Assembly (NCBI RefSeq): GCF_018736045.1
Contig: NZ_CP076132.1
Location: 4,972,501 to 5,036,500, forward strand
DNA: 64,000 nt
From: Flammeovirga yaeyamensis
GTDB taxonomy: Bacteria; Bacteroidota; Bacteroidia; Cytophagales; Flammeovirgaceae
Direction: 5' to 3'
The translations under genes were made by a program, and so were the position numbers. The notes beneath the pieces are model-generated. The model was not told the DNA's origin, did no database searches, and worked only from the letters and a program-made list of their open reading frames with translations. Of this stretch, positions 26,701-35,857 are shown in pieces. Position 1 is the stretch's first letter. Every line of letters begins with the position of its first letter.

Positions 26701-27813
26701 ACCTGTAGTTTTAGAAGCTATCCAAGTAGCTCCTGCATCTTCAGAATAATATAAGTTACCATCTGTACTATTTACTCCACTACCTGCGATTGAAGCGTAA
26801 ATATAATCTGTATTTTTGGGAGAGATCGCTAATTCTATACGTCCGCCAGCAGATAATCCGCTACTAGAATTTGTCCATGTTGCCCCAGCATCTGTAGATT
26901 TAAATACACCTCTTGAGCGTACTGCTGCATATTGAATATTAAAATCGTTTGGATCAGCAATAACTTGTTGGACATATTCTGTCGCTTCCATCGTTTTTGT
27001 CCAAGACGTTCCTCCATCTGTAGATTTAAATATTCCCGATGTAAAAGCTGATGCCCATAATGGATCGTTGCTTGTACAAACTACGATGTTGTTTTCATTA
27101 TTCGGGTCAACAATAATTCTATTGGTATTTTGAAAATCTTCATTTGCAACCGTAGAAGTTAATTGAGTCCATGTAGTACCACCATCAACAGATTTAAGAA
27201 CACCATCTCCTTTGATAAAACCAGCAGAACCTCCAAATCCTTCACCTGTTGTTGCATACATCACATCATGGTTTGAAGGTGCTATAACTAAACTTGAAAT
27301 AGCAATATTTGGTAAGTCAGGAGTAAGGTTGGTCCATGACTGTCCTCTATCTGTTGTTTTCCAAATACCACCACCAACAGATCCTGCAAACCACGTATTC
27401 ATGTCTGCATCATCTGGATCTAAAGCAAAAGCTCTGGTTCTACCAGGGACATTTCCTGGTCCTCTTTCTATCCATTGAACAGTGTTAGCAGTTCGTGCAT
27501 TACTAAAGCCTCCAACTTTTAACGATTTCGTCAACTCTTTCGATTTATATCCCATAAGATAAGAAGGCGATGATTCTCCTTTTCTTGTTTTCATATCTCT
27601 AAGAATTGATAAAAACTTATCTGGCTTATCTGCCTTAGCATAGCCATTTAAGCGTTTTTGTCTTTTCTTGGCGTATTCGATTCTTGCTACATCATCACCT
27701 GTAAATTCTTCAGGCAATGAAGTGCTTGTATCTTCTTTAGTTTCTATTTTTTGAAGCAAAACCACCGCTCCAAAAATGAAAATAATAGTAAAAAAAGCGA
27801 TTAATTTTTTCAT
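23743..27813 (-). CDS. large secreted BNR/VPS10-like repeat protein with T9SS C-terminal sorting domain
   Basis: 1356 residues. An N-terminal hydrophobic signal (about 3-21) is followed by many BNR/sortilin-type blade repeats, each with an Asp-rich turn such as GGIWKTTDRGQSWTNL, GVLKSVDGGTTWTQL, GIFKSTDGGTSWTKT, GVFKSTDAGATWTNS, GVWKSTNFGDSW and GIFETTDNAVSWHRL, in two blocks (about 110-380 and 640-1000). A non-repeat insert of about 200 residues lies between them. C-terminally there is a jelly-roll-like section, then the T9SS domain (about 1280-1356: VELKIIDLNGSLIQEK, NKGIYVGIVSINNYQKSIKLLVK). It is probably a cell-surface or released beta-propeller protein; no catalytic residues can be assigned. 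Last gene of the SusC1-led block, 31 bp after a lipoprotein gene. Confidence 0.88.
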   Translation of the reverse strand: MKKLIAFFTIIFIFGAVVLLQKIETKEDTSTSLPEEFTGDDVARIEYAKKRQKRLNGYAKADKPDKFLSILRDMKTRKGESSPSYLMGYKSKELTKSLKVGGFSNARTANTVQWIERGPGNVPGRTRAFALDPDDADMNTWFAGSVGGGIWKTTDRGQSWTNLTPDLPNIAISSLVIAPSNHDVMYATTGEGFGGSAGFIKGDGVLKSVDGGTTWTQLTSTVANEDFQNTNRIIVDPNNENNIVVCTSNDPLWASAFTSGIFKSTDGGTSWTKTMEATEYVQQVIADPNDFNIQYAAVRSRGVFKSTDAGATWTNSSSGLSAGGRIELAISPKNTDYIYASIAGSGVNSTDGNLYYSEDAGATWIASKTTGSVNFLGGQGWYDNTIAAHPFDEKVVYAAGVNIFKIELSDTKQVSSNFIGASATGDVFYSFINFSGDLAGGIISQGETPNTDMVSVEVRFGPGLTQKAHRYTVGGAGAGVPSSDYVYEDYVDVPFEVWDVTNNRQLMVGFRDQQEDGKFNLANATDADVPSADQSREYLYINNIDYSETASSEMAQDGGMENDNMYFLWPVLDDGSSWDESNLPSSTIVLEWGNVTSVSADIRTVTDAYGQYDGNNSFAQTQNSTTVEGVHPDHHNIMAVVTGSNEFMFIDCNDGGIYYSDKGTNPGIADDSWYFAGNGYNTTQFYDVDKAPGESRYIGGSQDNGTWMSQVGEEGSADAKYKRSLGGDGFATIWNHDNPDLILGTIYNNAIYKSVNGGSSFSSSNSGITDTDDGGPFITKLSNTKTDPDVVYAVGGSGVWKSTNFGDSWSLSRISEAWAFGSFIDVKVSDADRDVVWAGAALTNNFRIHVSKDQAKTFTAVENFLHDGREMGQISGLATHPNKPNVAYILFSYANAPKIIKTEDYGQSWEDISGFGNGTSSTTGFPDVAVYDLMVFPQDENKIWVGTEVGIFETTDNAVSWHRLSGSIPATSIWDMKIVDDQVVVGTHGRGIWTATIAEIPAIVKYPSITQISSTLTGDVTVDVHLKSDVDSLVVYDDLGSRIVAINEAYDKGDHQLMFLGSLFSNIDKIKVYAYTNEVERKSYAAVLDLVEFGDVIDEYVSSNPEENVVDDFNGDLFKEFSVNNPLKTPAFHSQHPYAAGLTEISYLNNIIKVAEEDAHLIYSDIAFIANGSKVSVQGSKDGANWIDIVAPYDASYNSDWNSYVNFNSDPLDNMFVQHEVNLLDYFEAGDNIAVRFVLEASNNIPAWGWAISQINIQGEVSDITSIEDYTNASSIKIGPTVISNGSSNLFIDLKQNAEVELKIIDLNGSLIQEKSFGNVKAGQNKLPFDFNANKGIYVGIVSINNYQKSIKLLVK

Positions 27814-27844
27814 TGATTGTCTATTGAATTGGATTGAAGTTGTT

Positions 27845-28234
27845 TTATTTAAGAGTATAAGTCAGTTTTTTTATATTGGTCCCGTTTTGGTCGATCCCCA
27901 TTTTCTCTATTGTCTCAATGGTATTTTTATCCAACCATTGTACTTTTCCATTAAATATTGAAGTCTTGTCTTTTATAATTTTTCCTTCTTTATCAAGAAC
28001 AACAAATTTATAAGAAGTAGGGTTAGTTTGAGTTTTTTGTTTGGGATAACATAAAAAAAATGAACTGTCCTCGTTTGGTATTATTTCTAGATTATCATTT
28101 TCAAAAAGTGATGTTGCATTTTCTTTAACTATATCCATGCTACCGCCTTTTTGATTGATTACCTTATTAGAGCATCCAAATATGGATGCTGTAATAAAAA
28201 TATAAAATAAGAAAATGTTTTTGTAGTTCAACAT
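27845..28234 (-). CDS. small lipoprotein, function unknown
   Basis: 129 residues with a lipoprotein signal: hydrophobic segment 7-19 and lipobox SIFGC (C21). The mature part is short and soluble, with a run such as YKFVVLDKEGKIIKDKTSIFNGKVQWLDKNTIETIEKMG that looks like small beta-hairpins. No family recognised. It begins 6 bp after the 232-residue gene and precedes the T9SS protein by 31 bp, so all three are likely on one mRNA. Confidence 0.7.
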   Translation of the reverse strand: MLNYKNIFLFYIFITASIFGCSNKVINQKGGSMDIVKENATSLFENDNLEIIPNEDSSFFLCYPKQKTQTNPTSYKFVVLDKEGKIIKDKTSIFNGKVQWLDKNTIETIEKMGIDQNGTNIKKLTYTLK

Positions 28235-28240
28235 GTCAAT

Positions 28241-28939
28241 TTATTGTTGATTCATCCATTGAAAAAGTTGTACTAATTCCTCTTTATTTCTAAGAGAAAT
28301 CTTATTCTTCTTCATATATGTTTTTAGTTTTTCCTTGTCTTCAAAAGGGACCTTTTGAATGAAAGTTTTCTTTGAAGTAGTTACTAAAGATGCAGCTAAT
28401 CCATCAAAATAGACAAAGCTTTCTTTCACCTCATATTTTTCGCCAGGCGAACCAATATCAAGAGCTGCTACATAAGTACTTTCTGTTTTAATTACTTTGT
28501 ACATTTCCATTAAAGTATATTTTTCACCTTGTGTCAATACTTTAACGAAACCTTGACTGATACCAGGAAATTCTTTCACATTAGTGTAAACATCTTTACT
28601 TCCTGTCGACGGGTTTAATATGTAAAAACTTTTTACCTGATCTCCTTTTAACCATAGGTTCTGATTATTTTCCTGATATTCTACAACATTATTTTCAACA
28701 TCATATCTAATCGGAATATTTACTCCTTCTTCCTTTTTATAGGTTTCAATTCCTCCTATAAGCCATGTTGCAGTAAGATATTGAGATCCTATTACTTTTC
28801 TTTCAGTGTTGTTAAATGTACTGATTCCTTGACTTCCTGCTGTGGTATTAGCCACTACAAATGTTTTGTTTTCACTTGAGTATTGAGAGAATACTTGAAA
28901 TGGGATGCTTAACAGAATAAAAATTATGAAATGTCTCAT
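28241..28939 (-). CDS. secreted protein of unknown function
   Basis: 232 residues with a cleavable signal peptide (MRHFIIFILLSIPFQVFSQ). The mature chain contains GSQYLTATWLIGGIETYKKEEG, VNIPIRYDVENNVVEY and VKSFYILNPSTGS, then a helical basic C-terminus (DKEKLKTYMKKNKISLRNKEELVQLFQWMNQQ). The overall look resembles small periplasmic beta-proteins common in Bacteroidota, but no named family can be assigned. It follows the 337-residue lipoprotein gene across a hairpin and is nearly contiguous with the small lipoprotein gene after it. Confidence 0.7.
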   Translation of the reverse strand: MRHFIIFILLSIPFQVFSQYSSENKTFVVANTTAGSQGISTFNNTERKVIGSQYLTATWLIGGIETYKKEEGVNIPIRYDVENNVVEYQENNQNLWLKGDQVKSFYILNPSTGSKDVYTNVKEFPGISQGFVKVLTQGEKYTLMEMYKVIKTESTYVAALDIGSPGEKYEVKESFVYFDGLAASLVTTSKKTFIQKVPFEDKEKLKTYMKKNKISLRNKEELVQLFQWMNQQ

Positions 28940-28962
28940 TTTTGGTGTTTGTATGTTTAAAT

Positions 28963-29000
28963 GACTAAAGGTGATTTTAATTAAAAAATCACCTTTAGTC
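28963..29000 (-). terminator. long hairpin between lipoprotein and secreted-protein genes
   Basis: GACTAAAGGTGATTTT (28963-28978) pairs perfectly with AAAATCACCTTTAGTC (28985-29000), a 16-bp stem. On the minus strand it is followed by ATTTAAAC rather than a true T run, so partial termination or 3'-end protection is likely. Confidence 0.6.
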
Positions 29001-29019
29001 TGCTTTTGTTTAGTATTTC

Positions 29020-30033
29020 TTACTTTTTACCTACTTTTAATGCTTTTAAAGCATCAATAGATTTTGAAGGTATTTGATCTGCAGAGAATTTTCTTGCTGA
29101 AGAAGCTGCTGCTTTCCACTCATAATCTTTATCACTTTTGATGATATCATCAATAATGTAAAGTGTACCCGCTGCATCAGATAACATTGGTACCGAAGGT
29201 AGTACTCTATTACCATTATTTTCTGGTACGCCACAGTTTTCATATTCTCCACCTAGAGAAAATGTTAAATCTCCCGCATCACCTGGATCAAAATCTGAGT
29301 ACTTTTCTGCTACTACTTTGTAAGTACCATTAGGTACATTAACATCAAATACTAGGTGTTCAGCACCACCTGTCCAAGAGTATGGGTATCCAGCATAACC
29401 AGCACCAAATTGATAAGCAAGAGCTGCTGCAAGACCTGCAGGATCATCAAGATCATGACCATATGCTGCAGCTGTATCAGCATTAACAGCATACATATCT
29501 AAATCCATTAAATCATACTCGTCATACTCAGTAAAAGGATTATCCTCGTTCAAAGTCCACTCTTGGTATGCATCAAATCCCCCTGTGATGTTATTAGAAA
29601 TTGTAAATTCTAACATTTGTGGATTAGCAATTGTTGCATTTGCAGAAGGTTTATTACCTACTGAAAATTTAATTTGGCTATCAGCTCCAGACATACAGTC
29701 TAGTTCCATACCATATACAAAGCTTCCTACTGTATCTCCAGCTGCAATAATCACTCTTTCATCATGGTAGAAGTTACCTGTATTTGCAGAACCTTCTTCT
29801 TCCTGAATGTAAACAGCAATATCGAAAGGATAAGCTTTTGAAAGTACGACATTAACAGTTTCTTCAAAGTCTGTCTCCATCACTGTTTCAGGAATCGTAA
29901 TTTCTTGAATTGTAATACTTGGACCTGCAGGTACAGCTGGGCCAGAATATTTATATTGTTCTTTTTCACATGATGATAATACTGAAGCTAAAGCTACTGT
30001 AACACCACATGCTATTTTAACTAATGATTTCAT
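29020..30033 (-). CDS. surface lipoprotein of the SusC1 locus, function unknown
   Basis: 337 residues. Lipoprotein signal with C22 (SVLSSC), followed by an acidic/lysine stretch like Bacteroidota surface-export signals (CEKEQYKY). An immunoglobulin-like beta-domain appears near 40-150 (ITIQEITIPETVMETDFEETVNVVLSKAY, DERVIIAAGDTVGSF). Then comes an Asp/Tyr-rich segment (about 155-215, YDEYDLMDLDMYAVN), and a second beta-domain (LVFDVNVPNGTYKVVAEKYSD). The position downstream of SusC1/D1 matches that of SusE/SusF-type accessory binding lipoproteins; no sequence family is claimed. Confidence 0.72.
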   Translation of the reverse strand: MKSLVKIACGVTVALASVLSSCEKEQYKYSGPAVPAGPSITIQEITIPETVMETDFEETVNVVLSKAYPFDIAVYIQEEEGSANTGNFYHDERVIIAAGDTVGSFVYGMELDCMSGADSQIKFSVGNKPSANATIANPQMLEFTISNNITGGFDAYQEWTLNEDNPFTEYDEYDLMDLDMYAVNADTAAAYGHDLDDPAGLAAALAYQFGAGYAGYPYSWTGGAEHLVFDVNVPNGTYKVVAEKYSDFDPGDAGDLTFSLGGEYENCGVPENNGNRVLPSVPMLSDAAGTLYIIDDIIKSDKDYEWKAAASSARKFSADQIPSKSIDALKALKVGKK

Positions 30034-30058
30034 GTAAATTTTCTTTTGTAGGTTAGTA

Positions 30059-30916
30059 TTAGTTGATTGGAACTAATTCGTCCACATATTCTACTGGTCC
30101 AGCAGAAAAACCAATTGTATAATTCAATGTGATCACTCCAGTATTTGGATCAACTGAAGACTCACTTGTTAGTGATACCTCATTACTATACTGACCTAAG
30201 TTTAGTTGTTGATCAGGTACTTGTAAATCACCACATACATCATTAAATACCATACGAGCACCTCCCATAGGACCAGTAAAGAAGCTATTACCATAACCCC
30301 AGTTACCTACTGCGGTATGAATGTATTCACCTGGAGCAACTTCTTCAATAATGATTTCTAGGTTATCTCTTGTTCTAGTGTATGTACCAGCTAAAGCAGA
30401 TCCACATTGCACAGTTAATGCAAATGTTCCATCAAACTGTGATTGGTTAGCAGAAGCAGTAACTACTCTACCATCTGTTAACGTCATTTCAACAAAGAAA
30501 TTGAAAACGTCACCAATTTGTAAATCAGATTCATTTACACCGTCCATACCTTCAATAAACTCAGTAATTGAAGTATATTCAACTTTAAAAGGATTATCTA
30601 AAGAAGCAGTTTCTCCTAAAGTAGATACTCCCAACTGTGAACCTCCTCTTGTAAGTTCTTTTTTAACAGTATACTTAGTAACTGTACCATTAGAACGGTG
30701 AGCTCTAGCCTCAAAATTTAATTCCACATCTGTAAATACTACAGAACCGTCAGCTTGTGGGCTACCTAAAACTTTACCATCTGAATAGTCAAGTTTTAAC
30801 CAATCGCCTCCTTCTTGTGCCGAACTCATCATGTTTTCAGGCTCGCTATCACATGACATTACTGCAAACGCTAACGCGAATACTGCAAAAAATGATTTTA
30901 TGTTTATTAATTTCAT
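30059..30916 (-). CDS. SusE/F-position surface lipoprotein of the SusC1 locus
   Basis: 285 residues with a lipoprotein signal (C22 in AFAVMSC) and an acidic export-type run after it (CDSEPENMM). The mature part looks all-beta: a VFTDVELNFEARAHRSNGTV strand set, then a TLTDGRVVTASANQSQFDGTF region and a LAGTYTRTRDNLEIIIEEV block like the calycin-type C-terminal domains of small Bacteroidota lipoproteins. A role in binding the substrate of SusC1/D1 at the cell surface is inferred from position. It is separated from SusD1 by a perfect 12-bp hairpin and is 25 bp from the next lipoprotein gene. Confidence 0.72.
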   Translation of the reverse strand: MKLINIKSFFAVFALAFAVMSCDSEPENMMSSAQEGGDWLKLDYSDGKVLGSPQADGSVVFTDVELNFEARAHRSNGTVTKYTVKKELTRGGSQLGVSTLGETASLDNPFKVEYTSITEFIEGMDGVNESDLQIGDVFNFFVEMTLTDGRVVTASANQSQFDGTFALTVQCGSALAGTYTRTRDNLEIIIEEVAPGEYIHTAVGNWGYGNSFFTGPMGGARMVFNDVCGDLQVPDQQLNLGQYSNEVSLTSESSVDPNTGVITLNYTIGFSAGPVEYVDELVPIN

Positions 30917-30934
30917 ATTTCAAAAGTTTTGATA

Positions 30935-30960
30935 TTCCTGTTTCATAAATGAAACAGGAA
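30935..30960 (-). promoter_or_regulatory. intercistronic hairpin between SusD1 and the lipoprotein genes
   Basis: TTCCTGTTTCAT and ATGAAACAGGAA form a perfect 12-bp stem with a 2-nt centre in the 60-bp gap. No T run follows on the minus strand. It probably protects or processes the SusC1-SusD1 message and lowers expression of the distal genes. Confidence 0.55.
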
Positions 30961-30976
30961 ATTAAAGATCATCGAA

Positions 30977-32437
30977 TTACTTATTCCACCAAATTTTAGT
31001 AGTTAATTCATCATCTCCTTGTTGAGATACCGCTGCTTGGTAACTTGTACCATTCAACGACTGCTCTGTAGCAGGATAGAAATAACGAGATGGAATCTCA
31101 GTTACAGCACCGTTAACTGCTGGAGACAAAGCAGGAATACCTGTTCTTCTTTGTTCTGTCCAAGCTTCAATTCCTTGAGAGAATAGTGCAATATACTTTT
31201 GAGTATGAATTTTTTCTATTTTGTTACCTGCACCATAAGCTACAGTAGATTGTGCCATATAAGCAGGAAGTGCTAAAGAAACTTCATTTTCAGTAAAAGA
31301 AGCTGCAACACCTGCATTATAATATTCTTCTGCAACAGTAGTACCGCCTGTAATGAATCCTCTTTCAGCTGCTTCAGCAAGTAAAAATTGAGTTTCAGCA
31401 AAAGAAATGAAATAACCTGAAGCTGTTGCTTCTAAATATTTCTCACCTAAACCAGAAACCGTTGCCTTATTATAAAGAACAGTATTTTCTGCAACAGGAG
31501 GTTTACCCATATATTCACCTGCATCATTCAATTCAGCCATCGTTGTTAAACGATCATCATTCAATGATTTTAGAAGTTCAACAAAAGCTTCACCCATTCT
31601 GTATTCAGTACGGTTACCTTGAACAACAGATTCAAAAATTGGATTAGCATTTGGAGCACTTTCCAAATAAGCTAATTTAGCTTCATCATCAATGCTTGTA
31701 AAAGCACCATTAGCTGCAGCCTGAAGTTGTGCATTAAAGTTTGTGATTTCAGAACTCTTATCTGAAGCTCTCATCAAAATTCTTACTTTTAATGAGTTGG
31801 CAAACTTGATCCATTTAGTAACATCTCCACCATACAATAAATCTGAAGAAGGAGTGATTAAACCAGGACCGTTTAGATAAGCAATTGCTTCATCTAACTT
31901 CATCAACATATCATTGTAGATATCTACTTGTTTGTCATAAGAAGGTGTAAAAACACCGTCTGTTCCACCTAAAAGTGCTTGAGAGAAAGGTACATCACCG
32001 TAAACATCTGTCAATAGTGCAAAGCCGTATACTTCTAGTACAGTGGCAACACCCGCTAATTGCTTATCTCCTTCAGGAAAATCAGGAGTTGTTTGTGCTA
32101 ATGCTAGGTTACGCATTACTTTAGCATTTGACAATACAGCAGAATAGATATTATCCCAAACACTACCAATTGCCGATTGACGAGGAATATATAATTCTTC
32201 ATCAGTATACTGAATTTTTGACCATTGTTGAGACCAAACTGCTCCCATATCTCCGCCAATACCAGTACTGTACATTGTGTTAGCTGTAACTCTGATAATA
32301 TCAGCTGTCATCAGACCTGCAGGTACCTCATTTGGCTCATTTGGGTCTGTGTTAATTTCTTCGAATTTGTCTGTACATCCCACTGCAGCTAATCCAATAG
32401 CAGCAGCAAGTGTCCATTTCTTTATATTTTTAATCAT
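30977..32437 (-). CDS. SusD1: SusD/RagB-family nutrient-binding lipoprotein
   Basis: Outer-membrane lipoprotein that lids the SusC1 barrel and captures substrate. 486 residues. C21 closes the lipobox (AAVGC) and is followed by TDKFEEINTDPNEPNEVP, the signature start of the nutrient-binding SusD_2 type. Later family stretches: VYGFALLTDVYGDVPFSQAL, YDKQVDIYNDMLMKLDEAI, WIKFANSLKVRILMRAS, and FLLAEAAERG near the TPR-like helices. It starts 18 bp after the SusC1 stop. It is clearly divergent from SusD2-5. The substrate cannot be predicted. Confidence 0.94.
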   Translation of the reverse strand: MIKNIKKWTLAAAIGLAAVGCTDKFEEINTDPNEPNEVPAGLMTADIIRVTANTMYSTGIGGDMGAVWSQQWSKIQYTDEELYIPRQSAIGSVWDNIYSAVLSNAKVMRNLALAQTTPDFPEGDKQLAGVATVLEVYGFALLTDVYGDVPFSQALLGGTDGVFTPSYDKQVDIYNDMLMKLDEAIAYLNGPGLITPSSDLLYGGDVTKWIKFANSLKVRILMRASDKSSEITNFNAQLQAAANGAFTSIDDEAKLAYLESAPNANPIFESVVQGNRTEYRMGEAFVELLKSLNDDRLTTMAELNDAGEYMGKPPVAENTVLYNKATVSGLGEKYLEATASGYFISFAETQFLLAEAAERGFITGGTTVAEEYYNAGVAASFTENEVSLALPAYMAQSTVAYGAGNKIEKIHTQKYIALFSQGIEAWTEQRRTGIPALSPAVNGAVTEIPSRYFYPATEQSLNGTSYQAAVSQQGDDELTTKIWWNK

Positions 32438-32455
32438 TGTGATATCTCTTAACTA

Positions 32456-35400
32456 TTAAAGTTTGAAACCGATGTTGAAACCATAGCTTGCTGCCGATGG
32501 CAATTGACCGAACTCAATACCTTGAGCGTTACCATTGTTAAATGCTGTCTCAGGATCGATGTGTGGGATTGTAGAGTAAAGTATAGCTAAGTTACGACCT
32601 ACAAAAGATACTGAAACATCACGGAATGGAGTTCTACCCATTAATTTATTAGGTAAAGTATAACCTAATTGTACTTGACGTAGTTTTACATATGAAGCGT
32701 CAAATACTGAAGATTCTGCTACAGAGTTTGAATATGATCTTTGGTTGAAAGCTTTCGCAGTAACTGAAGTTGTGTTTGGTACATAAGTACCATCACCTTG
32801 TAGCACTACACCTTCACCAACAATACCGCTTTCACGACCTTGTAATGTTTCTTCTAAAACACCTGCATAACGACCCCATGTAGTAGTCATTGAATAAATG
32901 TCTCCACCCATTTTGGCATCTACTAAAACGTTCAATGAAATACCTTTGTAAGTGAATGTATTTGAAATACCACCTGTCCAATCTGGAGTATAATTACCTA
33001 AAACAGCATACTCTGAATCAATTACTGGTAAACCGTTTGCATCATAGATAATTTGACCTGCATATTCACCTTCTTCAACTCTTGAGAATTTAGGACCAAA
33101 CAATGAACCATAAGTTTCACCTGGACGAGCCTGAACTGAAACGTTCCACTGACCACCTAAATCTAAAGATTTAAGATCTTCAACACCTAAAGTTTCTACT
33201 TTGTTGATGTTTCTTGCAAAGTTCAACATAACATCCCAAGAGAAGTCAGTCTTTTCAATAGCTCTACCTCCAATGCTAAGCTCAAGACCTTTGTTACTCA
33301 TACTACCTACATTTTGGATAGCTTGTGTATAACCTGAAGCAGCTGAAACAGTTACAGGCACAATCAAGTCTTCAGACAATGCGTCATAGTATGTCATATC
33401 CACTGTCATACGACCGTTGAATAAACGTACATCTACACCAAATTCTAAAGATGTTGTAATCTCAGGACGTAATGTAGGGTTGTTCAAAGTAGAGCTTTCG
33501 AATGGTAGTAAAACACCATTCCAAGGAGTATCTCTGAAACCGAAAGTTTGACGTAAGCTGTAAGGGTTTGTATCTGAACCTACTTGTGCCCATCCACCTC
33601 TTACTTTCAACATTGAAAGAACTGGAGAATCAATTTGCAACATGTCTGAAAGAACTGCTGAAACTGTTACTGAAGGATAGAAGTAAGAATTGTTTTCTTT
33701 TGGTAAAGTTGAAGACCAGTCGTTACGAGCAGTAAAATCAACGAATAAGTAGTTTCTGAAAGCTACTTGACCTGAAGCATAAAGAGAGTTGATTCTCTTT
33801 TCTTCTAAGTAATTTGAAGTAGTTACAGGAACACCAGATTTAGCATTTGATAAGTTGTATAAACCAGGTAATTCTAACTGAGAAGCAGTACCACCCACAT
33901 ACTTATATACTTGTCTCATCATGTTACCACCTGCAGATAATGATAATGCAAAATCATCATTAATTTTCTTATTGAAAGATAATAAGAAGTCAGTGTTGTA
34001 CTCATAACGAGTTCTGTTAGAGTTTGCATAGTAACCGTCAGGGTAATCTAACAAACCATGTGCTCTTTTGTACTCTCTATTGTCTGTGAAGATATCACCA
34101 CCTGTTCTTACGAAGAAAGATAACCAGTTTGTGATGTCATAATTCAAACGAACGTTACCAATTACACGATCTTTGTCTTGTGAATTCGTTGAGTTATCCA
34201 TTACCCAGAATGGGTTGTTTTGGTATTGAGAGTTCCAGTTTAGTGGAGTACCTGCACCAGGAGCTCCTTCTGGAGTCAATGGAAGGTTTTGGTAATCTTT
34301 TAGCTTAGCAAAGTCAACTTGACGACCTGACCAAATAAACTGTTGTACTGGGTTTTCTCCAGTATAACCTTGTGTTGGACGGTTACCTGAAATTGTTTTA
34401 GTATAGTTTACTGAACCGTCTACTCTTAATTTGTCTGACAATTTAGCTTGACCTGATAAAGTAAATGTGTTACGATTTAAATCAGTATTTGGTACCATAC
34501 CTTTTTGATCCATATAAGTATATGAAGCACGAATAGAACCAAAGTCACCACCGTTTGTAGCTGCTACATTATACGACTGAGTCACACCAGTTTCAAAGAA
34601 TTCTTTGTAGTTATCTGGATTTGATACCCAAGGAGTTTTTACTCTCTTAGTAGGATCTGCATTGTAACCTTCGAATTGATAGAATTCAAGACCTGCGTCT
34701 AATTTAGGACCCCAAGACTCATCTACAGCATCACCGTAACCATTTGCACCGTCAACATACTCGAAATAAGTATCAGAAGAACCTTGACCATAAGCGTTTT
34801 GGAAATCAGGAGATCTCAATGGATTTTCCATTGTTACAGTAGCATTTACTGAGATACCTAAACCTTTCTTTGCACTCTTACCTTTCTTAGTAGTGATTAC
34901 AATCACACCATTTGATGCTCTTGAACCATACAAAGCTGCTGCGTTTGGTCCTTTTAGGACAGTCATTGACTCGATATCATCTGGGTTGATATCCATTGCA
35001 CCGTTACCAAAGTCAGCTCCACCATAAGGACCTGAATTTGAGTAGTTAGAGTTATCGATTGGCATACCATCAACAACGAATAAAGGTTGGTTGTTACCAG
35101 TTAGAGATGTTGCACCTCTAAGTACGATACGTGAAGATGATCCTACTGATCCTGAAGAACTTGTAATTTGCGCACCTGCCACTTGACCTGATAACGCATT
35201 TACAATGTTTGTTTCTCTAGCTTGTGTTAATTCATCGCCAGATACAGATTGAACTGCATAACCTAATGACTTTTCTTCTTTTTCTAAACCGAATGCAGTT
35301 ACTACAACTTCTTCAAGTTGCTCTACATCCTCTTCTAAAGAAACTTCAATGATTGATTGTGTACCAACTTTGATTTCTGTGTCCTTGTAACCTACAAGTT

Positions 35401-35617
35401 TGTACACTAAGACTTGGTTTTCGTTTGAAACCATAAGTGAATACTCTCCACTAATGTTCGAAACTACTCCTTGAGTAGTTCCTTTAATTACTACGGCTAC
35501 GCCTGGTAAAGGCTCCCCTGTTGGGTCCTTAACTACACCAGACACTTTTCTCTCCTGAGCACTAGCAAAAATAGAAATACTCATTAGCAGAGAGATTAGC
35601 AAAAGTGCTTTTCTCAT
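32456..35617 (-). CDS. SusC1: SusC/RagA-family TonB-linked outer-membrane transporter
   Basis: 1053 residues. Signal peptide (about 1-20, IFASAQ). Carboxypeptidase-regulatory-like domain at 22-100 (VSGVVKDPTGEPLPGVAVVIKG). The linker EEVVVTAFG precedes the plug (about 115-240, with GSSSRIVLRGATSLTGNNQPLFVVDGMPID and MTVLKGPNAAALYGSRASNGVIVITTKKG). The beta-barrel runs to an aromatic/hydrophobic end (YGFNIGFKL). It imports a bulky ligand powered by TonB. First gene of the block that runs through SusD1, two lipoproteins and possibly the T9SS protein. More distant from the four SusC paralogs to its right than they are from each other. Confidence 0.96.
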   Translation of the reverse strand: MRKALLLISLLMSISIFASAQERKVSGVVKDPTGEPLPGVAVVIKGTTQGVVSNISGEYSLMVSNENQVLVYKLVGYKDTEIKVGTQSIIEVSLEEDVEQLEEVVVTAFGLEKEEKSLGYAVQSVSGDELTQARETNIVNALSGQVAGAQITSSSGSVGSSSRIVLRGATSLTGNNQPLFVVDGMPIDNSNYSNSGPYGGADFGNGAMDINPDDIESMTVLKGPNAAALYGSRASNGVIVITTKKGKSAKKGLGISVNATVTMENPLRSPDFQNAYGQGSSDTYFEYVDGANGYGDAVDESWGPKLDAGLEFYQFEGYNADPTKRVKTPWVSNPDNYKEFFETGVTQSYNVAATNGGDFGSIRASYTYMDQKGMVPNTDLNRNTFTLSGQAKLSDKLRVDGSVNYTKTISGNRPTQGYTGENPVQQFIWSGRQVDFAKLKDYQNLPLTPEGAPGAGTPLNWNSQYQNNPFWVMDNSTNSQDKDRVIGNVRLNYDITNWLSFFVRTGGDIFTDNREYKRAHGLLDYPDGYYANSNRTRYEYNTDFLLSFNKKINDDFALSLSAGGNMMRQVYKYVGGTASQLELPGLYNLSNAKSGVPVTTSNYLEEKRINSLYASGQVAFRNYLFVDFTARNDWSSTLPKENNSYFYPSVTVSAVLSDMLQIDSPVLSMLKVRGGWAQVGSDTNPYSLRQTFGFRDTPWNGVLLPFESSTLNNPTLRPEITTSLEFGVDVRLFNGRMTVDMTYYDALSEDLIVPVTVSAASGYTQAIQNVGSMSNKGLELSIGGRAIEKTDFSWDVMLNFARNINKVETLGVEDLKSLDLGGQWNVSVQARPGETYGSLFGPKFSRVEEGEYAGQIIYDANGLPVIDSEYAVLGNYTPDWTGGISNTFTYKGISLNVLVDAKMGGDIYSMTTTWGRYAGVLEETLQGRESGIVGEGVVLQGDGTYVPNTTSVTAKAFNQRSYSNSVAESSVFDASYVKLRQVQLGYTLPNKLMGRTPFRDVSVSFVGRNLAILYSTIPHIDPETAFNNGNAQGIEFGQLPSAASYGFNIGFKL

Positions 35618-35857
35618 AATAAAAAAAAATAATTGAATTGGAACTTAAAAGTTTAGTTCTAGGGCACCTTAAAAAAGTAGCTTAAAGATGCGTTCCCCTA
35701 GAAAGTCTTCATGAAATTGAAATAATGGTGTTATAAATTAACGGTTTGAAAGATTGATTGTAATCGTTGTAAAAAGTAGAATTTTGTCATATAGTATTAA
35801 TGAAAGTATGTTTAATAATTGAATCTTAAAGTAGAAAAGGATCGCCTTTTCCGATTA

